From: JAPHTQ01 sp051747405
GTDB taxonomy: Bacteria > Pseudomonadota > Gammaproteobacteria > Thiohalomonadales > Thiohalomonadaceae
DNA: 6,232 nt
NCBI GenBank assembly: GCA_051747405.1
Contig: JBNJGC010000150.1
Coordinates: 1-6,232 of the forward strand
Direction of reading: 5' to 3'
The position numbers and the translations under genes were made by a program. This document shows positions 1 to 5,461 of the stretch, in pieces. The stretch's first letter is position 1. Each line of letters opens with the position of its first letter. The notes under the pieces were generated by a model. It made no database searches and was not told the DNA's origin. It saw only the letters and a list, made by a program, of their open reading frames with translations.

Positions 1-57
1 GACTTCGTCGCCGCCTGGACCAAGGTGATGGAGCAGGACCGCTTCGATCTGGAGTGA
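1..57 (+). CDS. katG: Catalase-peroxidase KatG, C-terminal end (partial)
   Basis: Only the last 18 codons and a TGA stop are in the window; the gene enters from the left edge. The encoded tail DFVAAWTKVMEQDRFDLE closely matches the conserved KatG C-terminus, which typically ends in a DFVAAW..KVM..DRFDL pattern. KatG is a cytoplasmic haem enzyme that disproportionates hydrogen peroxide and has broad peroxidase activity. The residues seen belong to the structural C-terminal domain, so no catalytic residue can be checked here. It runs in the same direction as the peroxiredoxin gene that follows, and both act on peroxides. A hairpin followed by four Ts lies just after the stop, so the two genes are probably transcribed separately. 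The family call rests on a short but very characteristic stretch. Confidence 0.85.
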   Translation, partial: DFVAAWTKVMEQDRFDLE

Positions 58-65
58 GACGATAG

Positions 66-85
66 AGCGGCCCGTGGGCGCTTTT
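66..85 (+). terminator. Probable Rho-independent terminator after katG
   Basis: The hairpin starts 8 nt after the katG stop. AGCG and CC on the left pair with GG and CGCT on the right, with one bulged G and a CGTG loop, and the right arm runs into TTTT. The stem is short and bulged and the T tract is short, so termination may be partial. Confidence 0.45.
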
Positions 86-98
86 CCCGGCGACCATC

Positions 99-112
99 CA
101 CGTCCTGACGTG
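99..112. promoter_or_regulatory. Perfect palindrome upstream of the peroxiredoxin gene, possible operator
   Basis: CACGTC and GACGTG form a perfect dyad separated by two bases, about 40 nt upstream of the candidate -35 box. Such a dyad could bind a dimeric regulator of the peroxide genes. It does not resemble an OxyR site (ATAG/CTAT pattern) and I cannot assign a regulator. It could be chance. Confidence 0.2.
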
Positions 113-149
113 ATCTTACGTGCCGGCCATCTTGGCAGCTTGCTTTGCG

Positions 150-178
150 TTGATTCGCGTAGCGTATAGGGCTAGTAT
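150..178 (+). promoter_or_regulatory. Putative sigma70 promoter of the peroxiredoxin gene
   Basis: A TTGATT -35 candidate (150-155) and a TAGTAT -10 candidate (173-178) are separated by 17 nt, each matching four of six consensus positions. Transcription would begin near 185, leaving a leader of about 30 nt before the strong ribosome-binding site at 205-211. The position between the katG terminator-like hairpin and this site supports the call, but the boxes are only moderate matches. Confidence 0.4.
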
Positions 179-216
179 CAAGGTACGTCTCGATGGTGAG
201 GCGTAAGGAGGAAACC

Positions 217-933
217 ATGACAGACGAATCTGTCTCCTGCTCCAGGTCGCCCAGCTCGGTCTCGTCCAGCGAGCAGACTGAGCGGCCCGGCGCAGCGGAA
301 CCAACCCATGAAGGAGAGGTACCAAAAATGACTGCACGAGTAGGGCAAAAAGCCCCGGACTTCAGTGCATCGGCCTACTACAAGGGAGGCTTTACCAACG
401 TAAAGCTCTCCGATTTTGCCGGTAAGTGGGTCGTGCTCTGTTTCTATCCGGGCGATTTCACCTTTGTTTGAGCAACTGAAGTGTCCGCGGTCGCGGCGAA
501 TTATGAAAAGTTGCAAGAGCTGGGTGCCGAGGTCATTTCCGTCAGCGTGGACAGCCAGTTCGTCCACAAGGTCTGGAATGACGTTGAACTGAGCAAGATG
601 GCCGAAGGCGGCGTGCCGTTCCATATGGCATCCGACCAAAACGGCGAAGTGGGCCGCGCCTACGGTGTATGGGAAGAGGACGCAGGGGTTGAACTCCGCG
701 GTCGCTTCATCATCGACCCGGACGGCGTGATCCAGGCGGCGGAGATTCTCACACCGCCGGTAGGGCGCAAACTGTCGGAGACCATCCGTCAGATCCAGGC
801 CTACCAGCATGTGCGAGCCACCGGCGCCAAAGAGGTCTGCCCCGCAGGCTGGGAGCCAGGCAAAACCGTACTCGAACCGGGCCCCGACCTGGTTGCCAAT
901 GTATGGAAAGTCTGGAAACCGTCGATGGAATAG
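217..933 (+). CDS. Selenocysteine-containing 2-Cys peroxiredoxin (AhpC/Prx1-like), TGA at 469-471 read as Sec
   Basis: This enzyme reduces hydrogen and organic hydroperoxides in the cytoplasm, presumably recycled by a thioredoxin-type donor. Reading through the single in-frame TGA joins two halves into one full-length peroxiredoxin. Numbered from ATG 328 it has 201 residues, with the motif P41-x3-T45-x2-U48 (YPGDFTFVU, then ATE). Family members have Cys where this has Sec. Arg126 in RGRFIIDP fits the conserved active-site Arg, and the resolving Cys is Cys171 in VCPAGW, so a Sec-Cys selenenylsulfide is expected. A SECIS hairpin follows the TGA directly and selA, selB and selC lie downstream. 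Two in-frame starts look good: ATG 217 behind AAGGAGG (205-211, spacing 5), and ATG 328 behind AAGGAGAGGT (311-320). I chose 217 for its Shine-Dalgarno and promoter; it adds a 37-residue Ser/Glu-rich extension (Sec becomes residue 85). The family core itself begins at 328. A terminator follows. The Sec assignment is very likely; the start is uncertain. Confidence 0.93.
472..514 (+). promoter_or_regulatory. Bacterial SECIS element in the peroxiredoxin mRNA
   Basis: This hairpin lies inside the coding sequence directly after the UGA codon and is the expected binding site for the C-terminal domain of SelB. The upper stem CCGC (485-488) pairs with GCGG (493-496) around a GGUC loop (489-492). U484 is bulged just below the upper stem, then G483-C497 and U482-G498 pair. 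Counting the U of UGA as 1, the bulged U is at 16 and the loop G and U at 22 and 23. In E. coli fdhF the SelB-contacting bases are U17, G23 and U24, so the spacing differs by one base. An outer perfect 6-bp pairing, GCAACT (472-477) with AGTTGC (509-514), may close the element. Pairing was found by eye, without an energy calculation. Confidence 0.85.
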
Positions 934-949
934 TCGAAGTCACTTCGAC
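933..949 (+). repeat. Short inverted repeat at the peroxiredoxin stop codon
   Basis: GTCGAAGT and ACTTCGAC are perfect 8-base inverted arms around a single C, beginning at the last base of the TAG stop. It has no T tract and sits 12 nt before the strong terminator. It may protect the 3' end of the mRNA, or it may be chance. Confidence 0.3.
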
Positions 950-960
950 GTTTCACGGCG

Positions 961-989
961 AAAACCCCGCCCTTCGTGGCGGGGTTTTT
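961..989 (+). terminator. Strong Rho-independent terminator of the peroxiredoxin gene
   Basis: A perfect 11-bp stem, AAAACCCCGCC (961-971) with GGCGGGGTTTT (978-988), encloses a 6-nt loop and ends in five Ts (985-989). It lies 28 nt after the stop codon. The A tract on the left means it could also act on the minus strand. It separates the peroxiredoxin transcript from selA. Confidence 0.93.
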
Positions 990-1015
990 GCGTCTGCAGA
1001 TGTAATAAGGAAAAA

Positions 1016-1054
1016 ACAAAAACATCACACCGCAAAGGCGCAAAGGCGCAAAGG
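1016..1054 (+). repeat. GCAAAGGC-type repeat, left arm of an inverted pair
   Basis: The core contains GCAAAG units in tandem (CCGCAAAGGCGCAAAGGCGCAAAGG) preceded by an A-rich TCACA stretch. It matches the reverse complement of 1322-1362 at 36 positions with three mismatches and two one-base gaps. A third, shorter copy lies at 5512-5542. Spurious peptides such as FAPLRLCG arise from it in antisense frames, which argues that it is a dispersed non-coding repeat. Confidence 0.75.
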
Positions 1055-1321
1055 CCGTAAAGGTATAAACCAAGACTAAATAGGAGTTCCAAATCCGTGA
1101 CCAGACTGTTGACCAGGTGAAGGTCGGGCTCTAGCCCAACAGTTCGAAGTTGGACACGAGTTAGGCTGAAAATCTACCTGCAGGGAAATTGCTCACCCTC
1201 TCGGATTACTTGTAGACCCTTATAGCGGACGTAATCAGGCCAACGAATCCACCTCATTACTTTGACATTAAGGGGGGTATGGAACACTTTCCGGTATGTA
1301 CCATGACTGACTTTCTTTAGA
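1055..1321. other. Gene-free spacer between the inverted repeats upstream of selA
   Basis: I see no convincing gene on either strand here. Open frames crossing it are short, lack recognisable motifs and run into the flanking repeats. The base composition looks more AT-rich than the neighbouring genes. It holds a small branched inverted-repeat structure at 1104-1144. It also has a perfect TTGACA (1262-1267), but no good -10 box at the right distance. Any selA promoter should lie in or near this stretch; I cannot place it with confidence. Confidence 0.5.
1104..1144 (+). other. Possible three-way-junction RNA/DNA structure
   Basis: GACTGTT (1104-1110) pairs with AACAGTT (1138-1144), with one G-T wobble, and encloses two adjacent hairpins with no unpaired bases at the junction. 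These are GACC (1111-1114) with GGTC (1122-1125) around a 7-nt loop, and GGGCT (1126-1130) with AGCCC (1133-1137). Stems are short. Function is unknown and chance pairing is possible. Confidence 0.3.
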
Positions 1322-1362
1322 CCTTTGCGCACTTTGCACCTTTGCAGTGTGATCTTTTTAGT
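1322..1362 (-). repeat. GCAAAGGC-type repeat, right arm of an inverted pair
   Basis: The reverse complement reads ACTAAAAAGATCACACTGC followed by AAAGGTGCAAAGTGCGCAAAGG, an inverted, slightly diverged copy of 1016-1054. The pair bounds about 347 bp in all. This could be a small non-autonomous element or two independent insertions of a dispersed repeat. Confidence 0.75.
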
Positions 1363-1375
1363 AACACCTTGCACG

Positions 1376-1399
1376 TTCATGCTCGAAGGCGAGAATGAG
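1376..1399 (+). promoter_or_regulatory. Hairpin over the selA ribosome-binding region
   Basis: CTCG (1382-1385) pairs with CGAG (1390-1393) around an AAGG loop. Below a G-A mismatch, TTCAT (1376-1380) pairs with ATGAG (1395-1399), with one wobble. It ends 8 nt before ATG 1408 and covers the only purine-rich stretch available as a Shine-Dalgarno (GAGAATGAG). E. coli selAB is known to carry a SECIS-like SelB-binding element in its leader. This hairpin sits in the matching place but lacks the GGU loop and bulged U, so the parallel is inference. Confidence 0.35.
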
Positions 1400-1407
1400 A
1401 ATAGACA

Positions 1408-2811
1408 ATGGATGACAGGATGAACGACCTTTCCCGGCTGCCTTCGGTCAGTCGCTTACTGGAGGATGTCGCGATCAAGCCGTTGCTGGAGCAGCACGGC
1501 AAGAAGCCCATCACCGAGCTGCTGCGCCGGATCCTGGCAGACACCCGCGAGGCGGTGCGTTCCGGCGCCTCTCTGCCGAGCGACGAGCAGCTCCTCGCCC
1601 AGCTTGCCCAGGCCGCCGAGGCGATGGCGCTGCCGAATCTGCGCCCGGTGTTCAACCTCACCGGCACGGTGCTGCACACCAATCTGGGGCGCGCTCCGTT
1701 GCCGGAGGCGGCTGTGGAGGCGATGGTGACCGCCGCCCGCAACCCCTGCGCCCTGGAGTACAGTATCGAGGATGGCGGTCGCGGTGACCGTGACGATGTC
1801 GTGGAGGCGTTGCTGTGCGAACTGACCGGCGCCGAGGCGGCCACGGTGGTCAACAACAACGCCGCGGCGGTCTTCCTGCTGCTCAACACCCTGGCGCAGA
1901 AGAAGAAGGTCATCGTCTCCCGCGGTGAGCTGATCGAGATCGGCGGCGCCTTTCGCGTGCCCGACATCATGAGCCGCTCCGGGGCCAAGTTGAAGGAGGT
2001 AGGCACCACCAATCGGACTCACCTCAAGGACTTCCGCGAGGCGATCGGCAAGCGCACCGCGATGTTGATGAAGATCCACACCAGCAACTACGCCATCCAG
2101 GGCTTCACCTGCGCCGTGCCGGAAAAGGAGCTGGCGGCGCTGGCCCACGAGCACGGCCTGCCCTTTGTGGTGGACCTGGGTTCCGGCACCCTCACCGACC
2201 TCGACCGCTGGGGCCTGCCCCACGAGCCGACCCCGCAGGAGAACATCGCCGCCGGGGCGGACCTGGTCACCTTCTCCGGAGACAAACTGCTCGGCGGTCC
2301 GCAGGCGGGGCTGCTGGTGGGCAGCAGGGAGCTGATCGGCGCGATCAAGAAAAACCCGCTCAAGCGCGCCCTGCGCGTGGGCAAGATCACCCTCGCCGCA
2401 CTGGAGGCGGTGCTGCGCCTCTACCGTGACCCGGAGCGTCTGCCCGAACGGCTCACCGCACTGGCGCAGCTGACCCGCCCCGAGGCGGAGATCCGCAGCG
2501 CCGCCGAGCGCCTGCTTCCCGCCATGCAGAGCGCATTGGCCGAACTGCCGGTGACAGTGGAGGTGGTGCCGCTGCGCTCACAGATCGGTTCCGGCTCACT
2601 GCCGGTGGACCGGCTACCCTCCGCCGGGCTGGCCGTCCGCCCGCAGGGGAAGAAGAGCGGCGTGCTGCATCGCATCGAGGCGGCGCTCAGAGGGCTACCG
2701 CAGCCGGTTATCGGCCGTATCGACGATGGTGCCCTGGTGCTCGACCTGCGCTGCCTGCAACCGCACGAGGAAGCGGCCTTTAGCGCGAACCTCGCCCGTC
2801 TCTCATGCTGA
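1408..2811 (+). CDS. selA: L-seryl-tRNA(Sec) selenium transferase (selenocysteine synthase)
   Basis: SelA is a PLP-dependent cytoplasmic enzyme that converts Ser-tRNA-Sec to Sec-tRNA-Sec with selenophosphate as selenium donor; the E. coli enzyme is a homodecamer. The 467-residue product is close to the E. coli length of about 463. The N-terminal helical tRNA-binding region (SRLPSVSRLLED near residues 9-20) is followed by the fold-type I core. VFNLTGTVLHTNLGRAPL spans residues 81-98, VVNNNAAAV lies near 147-155, and VVDLGSG lies near 254-260. SFGDK-type PLP motif SGDKLLGGPQAG covers residues 290-301, with Lys293 as the predicted PLP lysine. No core residue appears missing. ATG 1420 (residue 5), preceded by AGG, is a possible alternative start, since ATG 1408 has only a weak GAGAATGAGA site. 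It overlaps selB by 7 nt, which points to translational coupling. Confidence 0.97.
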   Translation: MDDRMNDLSRLPSVSRLLEDVAIKPLLEQHGKKPITELLRRILADTREAVRSGASLPSDEQLLAQLAQAAEAMALPNLRPVFNLTGTVLHTNLGRAPLPEAAVEAMVTAARNPCALEYSIEDGGRGDRDDVVEALLCELTGAEAATVVNNNAAAVFLLLNTLAQKKKVIVSRGELIEIGGAFRVPDIMSRSGAKLKEVGTTNRTHLKDFREAIGKRTAMLMKIHTSNYAIQGFTCAVPEKELAALAHEHGLPFVVDLGSGTLTDLDRWGLPHEPTPQENIAAGADLVTFSGDKLLGGPQAGLLVGSRELIGAIKKNPLKRALRVGKITLAALEAVLRLYRDPERLPERLTALAQLTRPEAEIRSAAERLLPAMQSALAELPVTVEVVPLRSQIGSGSLPVDRLPSAGLAVRPQGKKSGVLHRIEAALRGLPQPVIGRIDDGALVLDLRCLQPHEEAAFSANLARLSC

Positions 2812-4727
2812 TCGGTACCGCCGGCCACATCGACCACGGCAAGACCACGCTGGTGAGGGCGCTCACCGGGGTGGACGCCGACCGCCTGCCGCAGGAGAAG
2901 CAGCGCGGGATCACCCTCGACCTGGGCTACGCCTACACCCCGTTGCCCGACGGCTCGGTGCTTGGCTTCGTCGATGTGCCGGGCCACGAAAAGCTGATCC
3001 GCAACATGCTCGCCGGCGCCACCGCCATCGACTACGCCCTGCTGGTGATCGCCGCCGATGACGGGCCGATGCCGCAGACCCGCGAGCACCTGGAACTGCT
3101 CGACCTGCTGGGCATCCAGCGCGGTGCGGTGGCGCTGACCAAGTGCGATGCGGTGCCCCCCGAGCGACTGGAGGCGGTGCGCGGTGAGATCGCTCACCTG
3201 CTTTCGGGGAGCGGGCTGGCGGGGTGTCCGCTGTTCGAGGTCTCGGCGCCGAGCGGCATGGGGGTGGCGGCGCTACATGAACATTTGCAGAACGCCGCTG
3301 CCGATTACACTCGCCCACCGGCGGGCAGTGGTTTTCGCCTCGCCATCGACCGCAGCTTCTCCCTGAGCGGAGTCGGTACGGTGGTCACCGGCACCGCCCT
3401 CTCCGGCAAGGTGCGCCTCGGCGACACCCTTACCCTCTCACCGCCGGGGCTGAGCGCCCGGGTGCGCGGCCTGCACGTGCAGGATCGCGAGGCGGAGCAG
3501 GGCACCGCCGGTGAGCGCTGCGCCCTGGCCCTCAAGGGGGATTTCGACAAAAAGGATATCGAACGCGGCATGTGGCTGGTGGGTGATGGTCTGGCCCACC
3601 CGCTCAACCGCTTCCAGGTGGAGCTGCACGTCCCCGCCGGCCGGAAGGCACTCAAGCACATGCAGAGTGTGCACGTGCATATCGGCAGCGACGACATCAT
3701 GGGCCGCGTGCAGCTGCTGGAGGGCAAGCACCTGGAACCGGGCGGCAATATGCTGGCGGAGATCCTGCTAAAGCGCGACACCCTCGCCCTGCGCGGCGAC
3801 CGCTTCATCCTGCGCGATGCCGGGGCGAGCCGCACCGTTGCCGGCGGGCGTGTGCTCGACATCTTCCCGCCCACCCGCCACAAGCGCACGCCAGAGCGGC
3901 TGGCGCTCCTCCAGGCGCTGCGCGACGACGACCCGCTCACGGCCCTGGCCACCCTGCGCGAGCAGAGCAGGATGGGCATCGACCTCAACCGTTTCGCCCT
4001 CAGCTGGAACCTCGACGACGAGCAGGCGCAGCGGCTTTGGGAGCGGGCGCAGCTGCGGGTGATCCGCGACGGCGGGGCGCGCATCGGCATCGCCATGGAT
4101 GCGTGGCAGCGGCTGCAGGAGCGGTTACTGCAGCTTCTGGCCGAGGAGCATGAGCGCGCCCCCGACATGGTCGGTGTCGAGCCGGGCCGCTTGCGGCGCA
4201 TGATCGCCGTGCGACTGCCGCAGCCGCTGTTCAAGGCGGTCAGCGACAGCCTGTTGGCAGAGGGGCGTATCCAGCTCACCCGCACCTGGCTGCACCTGCC
4301 CGAGCACCGGGTGAGCGTCAGCGAGGAGGACCGCCAACTGTTCAACGAACTGAGACACCTGCTGGACGCCCAGCCCTACAACCCACCACGGGTGCGCGAT
4401 GTACACCACAAAACCGGTATCCCCGAATATGAGGTGCGGCGCCTGTTCAAACGTCTCGCCCGCGCCGGTGAACTCTACCCGGTGGCCCACGACCACTACT
4501 TCACCGCCGCCGCGCTGGCGGAACTGGCCACCATCGTGCAGCGCCTCAACATGGAGCAGGGTGCCGCCCGCGCAGCGCCGTTTCGCGACATCCTCTATCT
4601 CGACGGCAGCGGCGGGCGCAAGTTGGCGATCCGCATTCTCGAATTCTTCGATCGCATCGGCTACACTCGTCGCGTCAATGACGATCATCTCCTTCGCAAA
4701 GAAGGCGCTGAAATCCCATGGCAGTAA
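2805..4727 (+). CDS. selB: Selenocysteine-specific translation elongation factor SelB
   Basis: SelB is the EF-Tu-like GTPase that carries Sec-tRNA-Sec to the ribosome at UGA codons marked by a SECIS hairpin. The 640-residue product (E. coli SelB is about 614) has all GTPase motifs: P-loop GHIDHGKT (7-14), switch I RGITLDLGYAY (34-44), DVPGHE (57-62), TKCD (112-115, in place of NKxD, as usual in SelB) and SAPSG (147-151). EF-Tu-like domains II and III follow, including FSLSGVGTVVTGT (185-197) and RDAGASRTVAGGRVLD (337-352). The last 270 or so residues are Leu/Arg-rich and match the winged-helix domain IV that binds SECIS; EYEVRRLFKRLARAGELYPV is a typical winged-helix segment. ATG 2805 overlaps the selA stop (ATGCTGA). 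selC follows after 11 nt. The peroxiredoxin SECIS is the visible target in this window. Confidence 0.97.
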   Translation: MLIGTAGHIDHGKTTLVRALTGVDADRLPQEKQRGITLDLGYAYTPLPDGSVLGFVDVPGHEKLIRNMLAGATAIDYALLVIAADDGPMPQTREHLELLDLLGIQRGAVALTKCDAVPPERLEAVRGEIAHLLSGSGLAGCPLFEVSAPSGMGVAALHEHLQNAAADYTRPPAGSGFRLAIDRSFSLSGVGTVVTGTALSGKVRLGDTLTLSPPGLSARVRGLHVQDREAEQGTAGERCALALKGDFDKKDIERGMWLVGDGLAHPLNRFQVELHVPAGRKALKHMQSVHVHIGSDDIMGRVQLLEGKHLEPGGNMLAEILLKRDTLALRGDRFILRDAGASRTVAGGRVLDIFPPTRHKRTPERLALLQALRDDDPLTALATLREQSRMGIDLNRFALSWNLDDEQAQRLWERAQLRVIRDGGARIGIAMDAWQRLQERLLQLLAEEHERAPDMVGVEPGRLRRMIAVRLPQPLFKAVSDSLLAEGRIQLTRTWLHLPEHRVSVSEEDRQLFNELRHLLDAQPYNPPRVRDVHHKTGIPEYEVRRLFKRLARAGELYPVAHDHYFTAAALAELATIVQRLNMEQGAARAAPFRDILYLDGSGGRKLAIRILEFFDRIGYTRRVNDDHLLRKEGAEIPWQ

Positions 4728-4738
4728 TAATCAACAAT

Positions 4739-4834
4739 GGAAGAGATCGTTCCCCGGTGGGGCGCCCGATCTTCAAAATCGGGAGGGGCTGTCAAGCGGT
4801 CCCTGGTAGGTTCGACTCCTGCTCTCTTCCGCCA
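4739..4834 (+). tRNA. selC: tRNA-Sec (UCA anticodon)
   Basis: The 96-nt gene folds as a bacterial tRNA-Sec. The acceptor stem has 8 perfect pairs: GGAAGAGA (4739-4746) with TCTCTTCC (4823-4830). The D stem has 6 pairs (4748-4753 with 4759-4764). The anticodon stem CCCGAT/ATCGGG (4765-4770, 4778-4783) holds loop CTTCAAA with anticodon TCA at 4773-4775. A long variable arm follows (4784-4791 with 4797-4804, 8 pairs with two wobbles). The T stem has 5 pairs around TTCGACT (4811-4817). Discriminator G4831 and an encoded CCA (4832-4834) finish it. The 8+5 acceptor/T helix and long variable arm are diagnostic, and much of it resembles E. coli selC. At 11 nt after selB it is probably processed from the selAB transcript. 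Confidence 0.98.
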
Positions 4835-4851
4835 ATTTCCGTTCTGTAATG

Positions 4852-4916
4852 CCTCACCCCATCACCCTCTCAACCGCACATAGACGCGCTGGTTGGGGTG
4901 AGGAACGAACCCCAAC
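4852..4916 (+). promoter_or_regulatory. Overlapping inverted repeats able to form alternative hairpins
   Basis: CCTCACCCCA (4852-4861) is the perfect complement of TGGGGTGAGG (4894-4903). The overlapping segment GTTGGGGT (4892-4899) is also the perfect complement of ACCCCAAC (4909-4916). The two pairings cannot form at the same time. The element lies between selC and the acetyltransferase start, with no T tract on either side. It may mark the 3' processing end of the selC transcript or control the downstream gene. Confidence 0.4.
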
Positions 4917-4924
4917 ACCATTCA

Positions 4925-5461
4925 ATGAATTTCCAACGCGCAAATCACAGTGACACCGAGGCGATAATCCGCCTGTTCACCGCAGTCTTCAGCGACTCGG
5001 AAGGCGAGGCTGAAGGGCAACTCATCGGCAACCTTGCCCGGGAGCTGCTAAGCGAGACCGAAGAGCGCGACCGCTACGTCTTCGTCGCGCTCGACGCCGA
5101 TACAGTGATCGGCGCTATCGTCTTCAGCCGACTGACCTTCGACAGCGGCAACAACGCCTTCATTCTCGCCCCGGTCGCAGTGGCTACCACACGCCAGGGA
5201 GAAGGCGTCGGTCAGCGACTGATTCGCTTCGGCTTTGAGCGATTGAGAGAAGACGGTGTCGAACTGGTGATGACCTATGGCGATCCGGCCTTCTACGCAA
5301 AAGTCGGTTTCCAGCCGGTCACGGTGGCGACTGTCAAACCACCCTTCCCGCTAAGCCAGCCACAGGGCTGGCTGGGCCAGAGTTTGAATAGTGAATCCAT
5401 CTCACCGATAACCGGCAGCGCCGCCTGTGTCGATGCCCTGAACAAGCCCGAATATTGGTAA
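4925..5461 (+). CDS. GNAT-family N-acetyltransferase (YhbS-like)
   Basis: This is a predicted acetyl-CoA-dependent N-acetyltransferase of 178 residues; the substrate is unknown. The acetyl-CoA pyrophosphate loop is seen as TRQGEGVGQRLI (89-100), which fits Q/R-x-x-G-x-G. Before it comes strand 4, ILAPVAV (80-86). The segment YGDPAFYAKVGF (118-129) is typical of the YhbS-like group, as is the Pro/Trp-rich C-terminal part (PLSQPQGWLGQSL). Start choice is weak: ATG 4925 gives an N-terminus that begins right at the GNAT fold, but it has no clear Shine-Dalgarno. An upstream GTG at 4898 would add nine residues and lies inside the alternative hairpins. The gene is codirectional with selAB-selC. A functional link to Sec metabolism is not evident from the sequence. 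Confidence 0.85.
   Translation: MNFQRANHSDTEAIIRLFTAVFSDSEGEAEGQLIGNLARELLSETEERDRYVFVALDADTVIGAIVFSRLTFDSGNNAFILAPVAVATTRQGEGVGQRLIRFGFERLREDGVELVMTYGDPAFYAKVGFQPVTVATVKPPFPLSQPQGWLGQSLNSESISPITGSAACVDALNKPEYW

Noticed and set aside
193..471. A separate 92-residue protein ending at the TGA, with a second gene starting at 481
   Set aside because: Both halves are one peroxiredoxin in the same frame, and the stop sits at the peroxidatic residue with a SECIS behind it. The codon at 481 is an internal GTG (Val) and has no ribosome-binding site.
1262..1290. selA promoter with a perfect TTGACA at 1262-1267
   Set aside because: The best -10 candidates at 15-18 nt spacing (AACACT, CACTTT) match at most three of six positions, so the promoter is not supported.
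1174..1380. Minus-strand 68-residue open frame upstream of selA
   Set aside because: It has no recognisable motif, its N-terminal part is encoded by the repeat arm at 1322-1362, and it faces against the operon without a clear ribosome-binding site.
1456..2223. Long antisense open frames in selA, and similar ones in selB and the peroxiredoxin
   Set aside because: They are mirror frames of GC-rich coding sequence, lack domains and overlap certain genes completely.
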